Shown one piece after another: positions 24,228 through 33,270 of a stretch of 64,000 bases of DNA (position 1 is the first letter of the stretch; the number at the start of each line of letters is the position of its first letter). Origin of the DNA: Arthrobacter sp. YD4 (GTDB taxonomy: Bacteria > Actinomycetota > Actinomycetes > Actinomycetales > Micrococcaceae). A model generated the notes under the pieces. It was not told the origin of the DNA and did not search any database. It saw only the letters and a list, made by a program, of their open reading frames with translations. Position numbers and translations under genes: made by a program. Location: positions 165,419-229,418 of the forward strand of contig NZ_JAUHHD010000002.1 in assembly GCF_030410515.1 (NCBI RefSeq). The letters are read 5' to 3'.

Positions 24228-24269
24228 GGCGAAAGCCTAATCGAATCCGCCATCGCTCTGAACGCAGGG

Positions 24270-26606
24270 CTACTGCCTCGCCGATCCGGCGAAGTCAACG
24301 TCTGTGGCGATCGCAAAACCCGCGATCTCGTCAGAACCGCGGGACGCCAGCCAGGCGGTCAGCTCCCCCGCCGGGACCGGTCTGGAGATGAAATAACCCT
24401 GGGCGAGGTCGCAGCCGTAGTCCGCCAGCGCCCGGTACACCTCCTCATTTTCGACGCCCTCAGCGGTCATTTCGAACCCGAGGCTATGCGCCAAATCGAT
24501 GGTCGAGACAACCAATGCCGTGGCACGCGCGTCGTCCAGCATGGTGAAAATGAAGGACTTATCGAGTTTCAGCTCGTCGAGGGGCAGTTCGCGCAGATAG
24601 GACAGCGAGCTGAAGCCCTTGCCAAAATCATCGACCGCAATCTTGACCCCCATACTGCGAAGCGCCGCCAGGACAGCGGTAGCGCGGGCCCTGTCTGCCA
24701 CCAGGACGTCCTCGGTGATTTCGACAACCAGCACCGAGGCAGGGAGCCCGCGCGCGTCCGCCATCGCGGCAACCTTCGCCGGCAGACGTGAATCCATGAT
24801 GGATCTGGCCGAAAGATTGACTGCAACCGATATTCCGAGCTTTTGCGCTTCCCAGCGTGCCGCCTGGTCCAAGGCCGCGCCGAGGACAACCTCCGTCAAG
24901 GCCGGCATCAGGCCGGCCTCCTCAAAGCGGTCAAGGAACGCGTCGGGTTGCAGCAGCCCCAATGTCGGGTGGTCCCATCGAACGAGAGCCTCCACGCCGC
25001 GGACCTGCCCCGTTCCGAGCTCCAGCTTTGGCTGGAAATGCAGCACCAGCTGACTCTGGCTCAGCGCCTCGTTCAGGGACTGCACGCTGTGGAAGTGCGT
25101 GTTTCCGGGGCCGCCCGTGACACCGGTGTAGAGGGCGTGGCCACTGCGCGTGGACTTGGCCGCGTACATGGCCATATCCGCTTTTCGCATCAGCAATCCC
25201 AGTTCCGTGCCGTGCTCGGGAAAGCTCGCAATGCCGATGCTGGCGTTGACCTGTACCACCACACCGCCCAGGTCAAACGCCTCGCCCAGCGCATCCCGCA
25301 GGGCCAGGGCAACTGTCTCCGCAGCCCTCGGCCCGCAGTCGGCCAGATGGACAAGGAACTCATCCCCGCCCATACGCGCCAGGAAGTCTTCCGGCCGCAG
25401 GGTCCCCACAAGCCGGGCGGCAACATGGTTCAAGAGCTCATCCCCCACATGGTGACCCAGCCCGTCGTTGACTTCCTTGAACTTGTCCAAGTCCAGCAGG
25501 AGCACTGCACTGCTGCGGTGGACATCCGCAAGTCGGCCCGGTACATCGGAGTACAAAGCCCGCCGGTTGGGAAGCCCAGTGAGTTCGTCCGTTCGTGCTT
25601 GCCGGGTCGCATCCAACAGGCGGATGCGTTGCCGGAAGACCAACGGCAACGCCGCCGAGGCGAGAGTCAGACCGGCCAGCACCACCGCGAGCAGCATGAT
25701 GTGGACCTGCGTCCCCAGCAGGAGGACACCCAGCCCCGCCAGCGTCGCCAGCCCCGGAACTGCCTGGACTGGCACGCACGACACGTCCCTTAGCGAGCGT
25801 CGCCGCGGGGTGCCGTGGAAAGCAGCCCAGCACCCAATTAACGCCGTGCCGACCGCCCAGGCAAGGTCCAGGGGTGTCCCCACCGCGTAAAGGCCGCGGA
25901 GCTGGAGATCGATGTAGACGACGTCGGCAGCGGTGTAGAGCAGCAGCCCGGTGACCAGCAGGATCCATCCACGCCCCAGGACACGTTCGGGCGTAGCGGC
26001 GATACCCAGGACGGTCGCCGCCAGCAGCAGATCGAGGAGCGGGTAGACGGCCCCAATGACCGCCGTGGCCGACCGCTGGCCGGAAGACATGATTTCGGCC
26101 ATCACCGGGTCCATGAGTACGGCCAGCACAGCGGCAGCACCAAGGCCTCCCACGATGCCGTCGAGGACGACGGGCCACGCCATCGATGCAAGGCGTCGCC
26201 GCACGATCGACCACAGTGCCGCGAGAAACAGAATGTAGAAGCCGATATACCCAATGTCCGCCGGGGACGGGACGGGAACGACCTGGCCGGTGGCAGAAAG
26301 GACCATGTAGTACGTGTCGCCGGCGGCCTGGCACGACAGGGCCCCGGCGACCAAGGCGAGCTCCGGTCCCCGACCGCGCCTCCGCAGGGCCGTGAACCAG
26401 CAAACCGCCGCCGGCAGCCACTCCGTAAGCTGCGACAGGAACCCATCCACCAGCGGGCTGAAGGCGTCCGACTCCCGAAGGAACACCCCCGCGGAGAAGA
26501 TCGCGGCACCGGCCAGCAGGGCAGCCGAAAATCCGATCCGGAGCCGTCGGGACGCGCCGGCGGCGCGGACGGCACGCAAGGTCGGATCGTTCATAAGGCC
26601 CCTCAT
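24270..26606 (-). CDS. Membrane-bound GGDEF-EAL protein (cyclic di-GMP turnover)
   Basis: About 778 residues from the ATG at 26606, chosen because GGGAGAG lies nine bases upstream; a GTG at 26648 would add 14 residues. The first 330 residues contain some eight to ten hydrophobic helices, a sensor-like membrane domain. The GGDEF domain follows with DELTGLPNRR and an intact active site RMGGDEFLV, then an EAL domain with EALVRW, NLSARS and DDFGKGFSSLSYLRELP; the usual Thr in DDFGTG is Lys. Both synthesis and hydrolysis of cyclic di-GMP look possible. It is divergent from the regulator at 26713, so the operator at 26678-26707 may also influence it. Confidence 0.92.
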   Translation of the reverse strand: MRGLMNDPTLRAVRAAGASRRLRIGFSAALLAGAAIFSAGVFLRESDAFSPLVDGFLSQLTEWLPAAVCWFTALRRRGRGPELALVAGALSCQAAGDTYYMVLSATGQVVPVPSPADIGYIGFYILFLAALWSIVRRRLASMAWPVVLDGIVGGLGAAAVLAVLMDPVMAEIMSSGQRSATAVIGAVYPLLDLLLAATVLGIAATPERVLGRGWILLVTGLLLYTAADVVYIDLQLRGLYAVGTPLDLAWAVGTALIGCWAAFHGTPRRRSLRDVSCVPVQAVPGLATLAGLGVLLLGTQVHIMLLAVVLAGLTLASAALPLVFRQRIRLLDATRQARTDELTGLPNRRALYSDVPGRLADVHRSSAVLLLDLDKFKEVNDGLGHHVGDELLNHVAARLVGTLRPEDFLARMGGDEFLVHLADCGPRAAETVALALRDALGEAFDLGGVVVQVNASIGIASFPEHGTELGLLMRKADMAMYAAKSTRSGHALYTGVTGGPGNTHFHSVQSLNEALSQSQLVLHFQPKLELGTGQVRGVEALVRWDHPTLGLLQPDAFLDRFEEAGLMPALTEVVLGAALDQAARWEAQKLGISVAVNLSARSIMDSRLPAKVAAMADARGLPASVLVVEITEDVLVADRARATAVLAALRSMGVKIAVDDFGKGFSSLSYLRELPLDELKLDKSFIFTMLDDARATALVVSTIDLAHSLGFEMTAEGVENEEVYRALADYGCDLAQGYFISRPVPAGELTAWLASRGSDEIAGFAIATDVDFAGSARQ

Positions 26607-26677
26607 CGAAGACATCTCTCCCGTCGCACTATCGACCTCGGACCGCACGGGGTAACCGGAACGAGGAACACCAGTCC

Positions 26678-26707
26678 AACAGTATCAATATCGATAATGA
26701 TACTGTT
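26678..26707. promoter_or_regulatory. 30-bp palindromic operator
   Basis: AACAGTATCA at 26678-26687 and TGATACTGTT at 26698-26707 form a perfect 10-bp inverted repeat with a 10-bp AT-rich spacer containing ATCGAT. It ends five bases before the start codon of the HTH regulator and thus overlaps its promoter or leader. It is the natural site for autorepression and may also reach the divergent GGDEF-EAL gene, which starts about 70 to 100 bases away. Confidence 0.75.
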
Positions 26708-26712
26708 AGCGT

Positions 26713-27261
26713 ATGGCGAACTCATCCCAGCTGCTGCATCCCGTGAGACTGCGCATTGTCCAGGCCCTTCTCGGCGAGGAAGGCCTCACCACCCATGCCA
26801 TCAGGGAGCGGATCCCCGACGTCCCCGTCGCCACCTTGTACCGCCACATCGCCATCCTGGCGCGTCACGGCCTGATCGACGTCGTTGCTGAAAGACAGAT
26901 ACGCGGCGCCATCGAGAGGACGTACCGGATAGCGCCGGGAGTGGCGAACCCCACCGCGGACGAACTGATGTCGCTGAGCAGCGAGGAACTGCTGACAGTC
27001 TTCACGGTCTTCAGCACCGGGCTGATCAGAGATTTTGGAACTTACGTACACGGTGCCCCGCCGGACCTCCTGGCCGACCGGGTCAACTTCGCTCAAGCCG
27101 ACTTTTGGGCCACCCCGGAGGAGGTGGACGCCCTCCTCCAAACGGTCCTCAAGGAGTTAACGTCCTTGAGGTTGAACGGGCCGGGAGGCGGGCGGCGAAA
27201 GCACAAGCTGACGACGGTGCTGTTACCGGTACCCCCGACCGACGGCGGTGCTCCGGAATGA
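26713..27261 (+). CDS. ArsR-like HTH regulator of an ABC transporter operon
   Basis: 182 residues from the ATG at 26713. A winged HTH occupies the first 85 residues: LLHPVRLRIVQALLGEEGLT, IRERIPDVPVATLYRHIAIL (recognition helix) and the wing GAIERTYRI. The C-terminal half is helical and probably dimerises or senses a ligand. It is transcribed first in a three-gene operon with an ABC ATPase and permease (ATGA overlaps), and its start sits directly behind a perfect palindrome. It likely represses the operon until the transporter's substrate appears. Confidence 0.85.
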   Translation: MANSSQLLHPVRLRIVQALLGEEGLTTHAIRERIPDVPVATLYRHIAILARHGLIDVVAERQIRGAIERTYRIAPGVANPTADELMSLSSEELLTVFTVFSTGLIRDFGTYVHGAPPDLLADRVNFAQADFWATPEEVDALLQTVLKELTSLRLNGPGGGRRKHKLTTVLLPVPPTDGGAPE

Positions 27262-27959
27262 GGGCGACAGCGGAACTCTCGGGCCTCACCATCGGCTATG
27301 AGGGCAGCGTCAAGGTGGGGCCGATGGACATTGAGCTCGAACCCGGCGTGACGGCGCTTCTTGGCAGGAACGGGGCCGGAAAAACCACCCTGATGCGCAC
27401 ACTGTGCGGAATCATCCCGCCGCTTGGCGGCAGCTGCACGGTCCTCGGCCACCCTGTCGAAGATGGCGCGGCGGTGCGCTCACGGATCGGGTATCTGGGA
27501 CACGAGTCAGCCCTGGCGTCCGCACTCACTGTTGAGCAGAATCTTTCATTCTGGAGGGACATGACGGCCACCTACCCCGGGGCCACCACCGTTAGCGTGG
27601 CGGAGCTGGTCGAACGGTTCGATCTGGGAACCTTGATGCAACTGAAGGTAAAGCAGCTCAGCCGCGGTCAGCGTCAGCGCGCCGACCTTGCCCGGCTCGC
27701 GATGACCGACCCGGCGTTCATTGTTCTCGACGAGCCCCTCAGCGGGCTTGATCCGGTCTACGCGGCGCAGACCCGGGAGCTGCTCCGACAGTGGGGAGAG
27801 ACCCGCACCGTGCTGTACTCGACGCACAGCGTTCCGGAGGCGCTCCAGATTGCCCGGACCTATCTCATTATTGATGGGTTCAGCCTGGTGAAACTCTCAC
27901 CCGGCAGCACACCCGTTACCGAAACTGAGATCCTTGCCGCTTTCGGGGCAGCCGCATGA
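27258..27959 (+). CDS. ABC transporter ATP-binding protein
   Basis: 233 residues; the ATG at 27258 overlaps the regulator stop (ATGA), so the longer upstream frame is rejected. Walker A GRNGAGKTT near residue 37, Q-loop region YLGHES, signature LSRGQRQRADLAR (an LSRGQ variant of LSGGQ), Walker B FIVLDEPLSGLDP and the switch His in STHS. The length suits export-type ATPases of the ABC-2 class. It pairs with the permease at 27956. Substrate unknown; an antibiotic, peptide or lipid exporter is typical for regulator-ATPase-permease operons. Confidence 0.92.
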   Translation: MRATAELSGLTIGYEGSVKVGPMDIELEPGVTALLGRNGAGKTTLMRTLCGIIPPLGGSCTVLGHPVEDGAAVRSRIGYLGHESALASALTVEQNLSFWRDMTATYPGATTVSVAELVERFDLGTLMQLKVKQLSRGQRQRADLARLAMTDPAFIVLDEPLSGLDPVYAAQTRELLRQWGETRTVLYSTHSVPEALQIARTYLIIDGFSLVKLSPGSTPVTETEILAAFGAAA

Positions 27960-28765
27960 CACCGGCAACTCTGATGCGCATGAGAAGTCTCGCTTTTGCG
28001 AGGCGGTCCTGGCGCCAGCAGCGAAGTACCGCCGTCTGGCTTGCCGCCGTCGTCGGGGCAGCCTTGGGGGTCATGGTGTTCGCCGGCACGCAGAATCTGG
28101 CAGGGGCCTCGTGGCCGGGCGAAACCGGGCCGGACGCGGGGGCCGGGATAGTCACCGTCCACGACGCCGCAGGGACGTTCGCGCCCATGACGACGTACCT
28201 GATGACGATGACTCCAGCCATCCTGAGAATGCTCGTGGCGCTGATCGCCACGCTGACGATCCCCGGGGTCGTGGCAGACGACGTCGGCGGTGGTGCCATC
28301 GAGGCGCTCTTGGCCAGCCCCATTCCGCGCCGCCGGCTCTTTGACGCCTACCTGGGCGCCGGATTGTGGATGACGGCGGCGTCCTGGGCCGTGGCGACTG
28401 TGACCTTTGCGGGAGCAGCCGCCTTCGCCGCGTTCGCAGGAGGTCTTGGTGTCCGGGTGACTAGCGCCTACACCGCTGCGCTCATTGTCGTGCCCTTATC
28501 GATGGGCCTCTGGTCTTCCGCAGCCACACTCCTCGGGGCGCTGCTGTACCCCGGCAGCCTGGAGTCCAAGGCCGGGATGAATGGCGGCCCTATCCGCCTC
28601 CTGGCCGTACTCCCGGGATTGCTGATCGGGCCCGCGATTCTTTTGCAGTCCTCATGGATAGTGCCGATGCTCGGTGCCCTGCTGGCCGCCATGCTCACCG
28701 GCTCCGCGGTTCTGGTCAGGGTGACGGCACTGGGCTTCCGCAGCAGCAAAGTACTGGGCGCCTGA
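27956..28765 (+). CDS. ABC-2 type permease
   Basis: 269 residues, ATG overlapping the ATPase stop by four bases. Six hydrophobic segments are visible: about 27-45, 87-108, 137-165, 173-200, 215-235 and 238-258. VVADDVGGGAIEALLASPIPRR near residue 108 is the conserved cytoplasmic coupling region of ABC-2 permeases, where the ATPase docks. Operon partner of the ATPase and HTH regulator. No export substrate can be read from sequence. Confidence 0.88.
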   Translation: MTPATLMRMRSLAFARRSWRQQRSTAVWLAAVVGAALGVMVFAGTQNLAGASWPGETGPDAGAGIVTVHDAAGTFAPMTTYLMTMTPAILRMLVALIATLTIPGVVADDVGGGAIEALLASPIPRRRLFDAYLGAGLWMTAASWAVATVTFAGAAAFAAFAGGLGVRVTSAYTAALIVVPLSMGLWSSAATLLGALLYPGSLESKAGMNGGPIRLLAVLPGLLIGPAILLQSSWIVPMLGALLAAMLTGSAVLVRVTALGFRSSKVLGA

Positions 28766-28814
28766 GCCCGTACCCGGGAAGAAGTCCTCGGCCCGCCAGC
28801 ACTACGAAAGAGAG

Positions 28815-29024
28815 CTACGGGACTTCCGGTTCTCCCACCCCGGCGTCAGGCGCACTGGGCCGGGCGCCGTCGTCCCCGGCATCGGGCCCTTCTGACGGCT
28901 CTTCAGCGTGACTGCGGCTTCCCTGATCCGGCCCACCCGCGGGTGTCGCCGCGCCGTTATGGTCCACACCCTCGGCCGGATCTTCGCTGTGGAGGCGGGC
29001 GCCGGACTCCGGAGTTTCACTCAC
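28815..29024 (-). CDS. Small acidic disordered protein
   Basis: 69 residues from a GTG at 29024 with AAAGGA nine bases upstream. Composition is Gly, Asp, Glu, Ala, Pro and Ser with no hydrophobic core, so it is likely unfolded. No family recognised. It lies alone between the permease gene and the sugar ABC operon and is convergent with the permease. Ribosome site and low-complexity actinobacterial style support it modestly. Confidence 0.45.
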   Translation of the reverse strand: MSETPESGARLHSEDPAEGVDHNGAATPAGGPDQGSRSHAEEPSEGPDAGDDGARPSAPDAGVGEPEVP

Positions 29025-29176
29025 GATGCGTCCTTTCTTAAGGCTTCGAGGCTTGGTTGCCGGGACGGCGCGAGACGATGAGGTGACCGGGCGCCGCCCC
29101 GATCACTCCATCGTGTTCCCCCGTTATGTGAAGGTCAATATGCGGGCCGGTCCCCCCGACTTTCACGGCAGTCCCG

Positions 29177-30136
29177 CTACCCCTTCCTGCCTTCGGTGGC
29201 AACCCCCTCGATGAAGTGACGCTGTCCGAAAGCGAAGAGGATGAGCATGGGGAGCGTGATCAAAAGTGTTGCGACCATGACGTACTGGTAGTCGCCCTGA
29301 CCGCCGTTAGTGGGGCTGTATTTGGTCATGGCATAGGCGATCCCCAGCGGAGCGGTGAAGCCCTGGACAGAACCGGCATTGAGGTAGATGAGCGCGGACT
29401 GCAGGTTGTTCCAGCTTGCTTGGAACTCGAAGATGAAGATCACTACGAGCGACGGCACGGATAGCGGCAGGGCTATCCTGCGGAACAAGCCGAAGTAGCT
29501 GGCGCCGTCGATCCGCGCGGCCTCGAAGAGCTCCCGTGGCAGTCCCAGGAAGAATTGCCGCTGCAGGAAGATATAGAACGCCGAGCCAAAGAGATTCATC
29601 CCGAAGAGCGGTATCCAGGTGCCCAGCACGCCCAAGTTCTTCCAGATGAGGTACTGCGGCACCATGGTCACGGCGCCCGGCAACATCATCGTCGCCAGCA
29701 CAAGACCGAAAAGGATGTTCCGGCCCGGGAAACGGAAGTAGGCAAACCCGAAGGCGACCAGGGAACTGGAGAGCGTCACCAGGGTGGCGGCCAGCACCGC
29801 GATGAGGAAGCTGTTGGTCACCCAGTTCACCAGCGGGAGCTGATCCCAGACTTCGACGTAGTTCTGCGGGGAAAACGTCGCGGGGATCAGTGCGTTGTCG
29901 AAAACCTCCCCGCGGGGCTTGAGGCTGGCGGCAATGAGCCACACGAGGGGATACAGGAACACGGCACTGATCACCGTCAGGACGACGCCAAGCACCACCT
30001 TGCCGGCCGTGGTGCGGGGACGCCGGACACGACGGCGCGGGGCCGGGGCAGGCGTGGCAGTGGCGGAACGGCCAGCTTCCGCCAGCAGCGGGCCGGCCTC
30101 CGGCGTCGCGCCGGTTTCGGTATTGGTGGTGGCCAT
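29177..30136 (-). CDS. Carbohydrate ABC transporter permease (MalG type)
   Basis: 319 residues; the ATG at 30136 overlaps the stop of the partner permease (TGATG). A 50-residue charged N-terminal tail precedes six membrane segments. The cytoplasmic EAA loop reads ELFEAARIDGASYFGLFRRIALP, the contact to the ATPase. It forms the channel with the 30136-31104 product. The binding protein gene is divergent at 31308. No ATPase gene is present in the cluster; such systems in actinobacteria share an MsiK-type ATPase. Confidence 0.92.
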   Translation of the reverse strand: MATTNTETGATPEAGPLLAEAGRSATATPAPAPRRRVRRPRTTAGKVVLGVVLTVISAVFLYPLVWLIAASLKPRGEVFDNALIPATFSPQNYVEVWDQLPLVNWVTNSFLIAVLAATLVTLSSSLVAFGFAYFRFPGRNILFGLVLATMMLPGAVTMVPQYLIWKNLGVLGTWIPLFGMNLFGSAFYIFLQRQFFLGLPRELFEAARIDGASYFGLFRRIALPLSVPSLVVIFIFEFQASWNNLQSALIYLNAGSVQGFTAPLGIAYAMTKYSPTNGGQGDYQYVMVATLLITLPMLILFAFGQRHFIEGVATEGRKG

Positions 30137-31104
30137 CAGCGTTTCTCCCCCTCGTAGTAGACGAACCGGTTTCCCAACCGGACCTGGATCAGGCTGATCA
30201 ACAGGATCAGCACGAACAGCACCCAGGCCATGGCAGAGGCGAACCCGAAATTGAATTCCCGGAAGGCCTGCTGGAACAGGTAGATGCCGTAGAACAGCGA
30301 GGCCTCCGGCGACGCGCTGGTTTGGTCCCGCCAGAAGAGCAGGTACGCCTGATCGAAAACCTGCAGTGCGGCGATCGTCAGGACGATCACGTTGAAGAAG
30401 ATGGCCCCCGAGATCATCGGGACGGTGATGGAGAAGAATTTCCGCACCGGCCCGGCACCGTCCAGGGCCGCGACCTCGTAGAGTTCCCGCGGCACGTTCT
30501 TGAGTGCGGCCAGGAAGATCACCATGGTGCCGCTGACCCCCCACAGCGTCATCAGCACGATCGAGGGTTTGACCCACGCCGGGTCGATCAACCATTGCGG
30601 TCCCGAGATGCCGAAGAACGCCAACGCCTGGTTGATGGCCCCCGTGTTGCCGTTGAGCAGCAGCAGAAAAACCGCCGCGGTCGCCACCGACGGCGTCATC
30701 TTGGGCAGGTAGTAGATGGTCCGAAAAATCCCGGCGCCTCGGCCCACGCGGTTCAGGAGCAGGGCCAGCCCCAGGGCGACACAGATCTCCAGGGGAACGG
30801 CCATGACCGCGTAGAAGAGCGTGTTGGCCAGTGAGGAGGCGACCTTCGGATCCTGAAACAGGAGCTGGTAGTTGGTCACGCCAGCGGGCTTGGCCACGTT
30901 AGTCGCCAGGTTGTAGCGGCTGAAGGAGATGACCAGGCTGTAGACCATCGCACCGAGCATGAAAACGAGGAAGCCCACGATCCACGGGGAGATGAACAGA
31001 TAGCCAGCCAGGGCCTCCCTGCGGTTGTACTTCACCCGGTGTGCCCGGGCCTTCCGGGGCTTGCCCCCGGGGCGCCGGATTCGCGCGGCTGATTCGGCTG
31101 TCAT
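30136..31104 (-). CDS. Carbohydrate ABC transporter permease (MalF type)
   Basis: 322 residues from the ATG at 31104 with GAAAGGGTGATG upstream as a ribosome site. A basic N-terminus (about 30 residues) is followed by six membrane segments and the EAA motif ELYEVAALDGAGPVRKFFSI. The early motif YLFISPWIVGFLVF is typical of sugar permeases. First gene of the permease operon, divergent from the solute-binding protein gene; the 203-bp spacer between them would carry both promoters. Confidence 0.92.
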   Translation of the reverse strand: MTAESAARIRRPGGKPRKARAHRVKYNRREALAGYLFISPWIVGFLVFMLGAMVYSLVISFSRYNLATNVAKPAGVTNYQLLFQDPKVASSLANTLFYAVMAVPLEICVALGLALLLNRVGRGAGIFRTIYYLPKMTPSVATAAVFLLLLNGNTGAINQALAFFGISGPQWLIDPAWVKPSIVLMTLWGVSGTMVIFLAALKNVPRELYEVAALDGAGPVRKFFSITVPMISGAIFFNVIVLTIAALQVFDQAYLLFWRDQTSASPEASLFYGIYLFQQAFREFNFGFASAMAWVLFVLILLISLIQVRLGNRFVYYEGEKR

Positions 31105-31307
31105 GTGGCATCACCCTTTCTCCCGTGGTTCCACGGCGGTCTCTGCCCCGCCGCGCACCGGCATCGGGGCCGGTCCCTTGCGTCACACCGCGGCGTGGGC
31201 TAGCTTTCGAAATAGGAAGCTTGCTTACAGTGTTGCACCCGAATCGCTTTTAGCCGAGGGTCTCGCGGCAGCGACCACCACCATCGACGATTGGGGAGGA
31301 TGCAAAG

Positions 31308-32672
31308 ATGCATTTTCGAAAGATGACGAACACCGCAGTGCTGGCCCTGGCGGTGACCGCTTTGACTGCCTGCGGCGGCGGGGGCACCAGTGCCCCGGCG
31401 GCGAGCGCGGACTTTTCCAACGACGCCTCGGGGACGATCACGGCATGGGCCTTCGATAACGCCGACGACGTCGGCAAGGCACGCATGGGCTACGCATCGT
31501 CCCAGCTCTCGAACGTGAAGATCACGATGGATCAGACGCCGTTCGATGCGCAGAAATTCACGACCCGCGCGGCCAGCGGTGAGGTACCCGACGTCGTCCA
31601 GATGGACCGCGCGTTCGTCGCGACCTACGCCGCCCAAGGGCTGATCAAGCCACTGGACGGCTGCTTCAAGGCCCAAGGCATGGACCCGGCAAAGCAGTTC
31701 TACCCTGCCGTCACCCAACAGGTGACCTATCAGGACAAGGTCTGGGCAGTGCCGCAGTTCTATCAGCCGGCCGCCATCATCCTGAACCAGAAGGTTCTCC
31801 AGGGCGCCGGCGTGGCGGCCGCGGACATTGACACCTCAGACAAGACGAAGCTGCTGGACGCCGTCGGAAAAGCGTCGAAGGCCGACGGCGGTAACCCCTC
31901 AACGCTCGGCTTCGACCCGGTGGCCGCCGGGCAGGCCGAACTGTGGATCCTCGGCCAGGGCGGACGGTTGGTGGACGACAAGGGAGCCCCCGTCCTGGAC
32001 GACCCGGCCAACGCAGCCGCGATCAGTTTCCTGAAGCAGATCTATGACGCGCAGGGCGGCTATGCCAAGGCCAAGAGCTTCTCCGATTCCTTCGACACGT
32101 TCGGTAAGCAGAACCAGTTCGTCAAGAACCAGGTGGGCGCCCAGGTCGACGCCCAGTGGTACGTCAACGTCCTGGCCCCCTACTCGCAATCCCTGGACTT
32201 GTCCGCCGTTCCGTTCAAGGACAAAGACGGCAAGCCGTTCACCGTGGCAGGGGGAACGTCCTTCGTCATCCCCGCAAACGCCAAGAATCCCAACGCAGCC
32301 TGCGCGTGGATGACCTCACTGGTCACCGACGACGCATGGAAGGCCGCCGGGGAGGCACGGGCACAGAAGATCGCATCAACGCCGGGCGGCATCAACACCG
32401 GGCTGTTCACCGGTTCCCCGTCGGCCGACAAGCTGATCAGGGACACCTTCGTCAAGCCAAGCGGCAACGCCGGCTTCGACGAAACAATCAAGACGTACTA
32501 CGACGTCCTCCCGGCCGGGAAGACCCTGGGCGCCTCCCCCGCGGGTCAAACCATCAAAACGGAACTGAACAACGCCATCGCCTCGGCCCTGCTGGGGACC
32601 AAGGACCCGGGAAAGGCGCTCGCTGACGCCCAGGCCGCTGCCAAGCGCGCCTACGACCAGTCAGGTTCCTAA
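31308..32672 (+). CDS. Sugar ABC transporter substrate-binding lipoprotein
   Basis: 454 residues from the ATG at 31308 with GGAGG eight bases upstream. Lipoprotein signal ending at Cys22 (ALTACGGGG). The mature protein is a cluster-B type extracellular sugar-binding protein (MalE/UgpB-like): GTITAWAFDN, ASGEVPDVVQMDR, VWAVPQFYQPAAIILNQ, GGTSFVIPANAKNP. It captures an unidentified sugar for the divergent permeases. TTTCGAAA occurs at 31205-31212 in the promoter region and again at 31314-31321 in the first codons, a possible operator. No regulator or glycosidase is adjacent to suggest the sugar. Confidence 0.92.
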   Translation: MHFRKMTNTAVLALAVTALTACGGGGTSAPAASADFSNDASGTITAWAFDNADDVGKARMGYASSQLSNVKITMDQTPFDAQKFTTRAASGEVPDVVQMDRAFVATYAAQGLIKPLDGCFKAQGMDPAKQFYPAVTQQVTYQDKVWAVPQFYQPAAIILNQKVLQGAGVAAADIDTSDKTKLLDAVGKASKADGGNPSTLGFDPVAAGQAELWILGQGGRLVDDKGAPVLDDPANAAAISFLKQIYDAQGGYAKAKSFSDSFDTFGKQNQFVKNQVGAQVDAQWYVNVLAPYSQSLDLSAVPFKDKDGKPFTVAGGTSFVIPANAKNPNAACAWMTSLVTDDAWKAAGEARAQKIASTPGGINTGLFTGSPSADKLIRDTFVKPSGNAGFDETIKTYYDVLPAGKTLGASPAGQTIKTELNNAIASALLGTKDPGKALADAQAAAKRAYDQSGS

Positions 32673-32680
32673 GCCGCTGT

Positions 32681-32721
32681 CATTCCGCGCTGCGGTCAGG
32701 CACGGACTGCGGCGCGGAATG
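32681..32721 (+). terminator. Hairpin after the binding-protein gene
   Basis: CATTCCGCGCTGC at 32681-32693 pairs with GCGGCGCGGAATG at 32709-32721 (12 of 13 pairs) nine bases after the stop codon. Long GC stem without T tract, likely the transcription terminator of the substrate-binding gene. Confidence 0.6.
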
Positions 32722-32827
32722 GCTGTGGGGGTCTATCCGCCGGCGTTGGTGCCACACTGAAAGTAACCGGAAAACCGGCCGTCCAACTCCTGCCGGGCCG
32801 GCACTCCGCAAGGGAAAGCGTGACGGA

Positions 32828-33253
32828 ATGGTTCAGCAGGCGGGGCGGGAACGCCCGGATATCTTTACCCGGTTTACAACCCGGACGGCGGCGGTCCTCG
32901 GCCATGCCTGGGTTTTCGTCGGTGCGGTGGTCGTTCTGATCATCTGGGCCTTCACCGGTCCGCTCCTCGGTTTCTCCGACACCTGGCAGCTGGTGATCAA
33001 TACAGGCACCACGATTGTCACGTTCCTCATGGTCTTCATCATCCAGAACACCCAGAACCGTGACACGGCCGCCCTGCACGTAAAGCTTGACGCCCTGATG
33101 CTCGAGCTCCAGGTCGGCAATGCCAAGCTCTACGACGCCGAGCATGAGGGCGAGAAGGAGATCGAGGCCCAGCGGAAGCGGATCGCTGGCGCCGCCGGAC
33201 AGGCGGCCCGGGACGAACGGTCGGGTCCCCCTGCGGCCGCGGGCCTGGCCTAG
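32828..33253 (+). CDS. Low-affinity iron permease family protein
   Basis: 141 residues from the ATG at 32828. Two membrane helices (about 28-48 and 57-77) with FVGAVVVLIIWAFTGPLLGF, then WQLVINTGTTIVTFLMVFII, then QNTQNRDTAALHVKLDALML, which is the signature of the small low-affinity iron permease-like family. The C-terminal 45 residues are charged and helical. Despite the family name, transport has not been shown for the small bacterial members. Monocistronic; convergent with the ANTAR gene. Confidence 0.88.
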   Translation: MVQQAGRERPDIFTRFTTRTAAVLGHAWVFVGAVVVLIIWAFTGPLLGFSDTWQLVINTGTTIVTFLMVFIIQNTQNRDTAALHVKLDALMLELQVGNAKLYDAEHEGEKEIEAQRKRIAGAAGQAARDERSGPPAAAGLA

Positions 33254-33270
33254 GGTCATTCCGGCCGCTC

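Noticed and set aside
29177..30595. Single 472-residue permease
   Set aside because: The extra N-terminal part is the complement frame of the upstream permease gene; a good start at 30136 overlaps that gene's stop.
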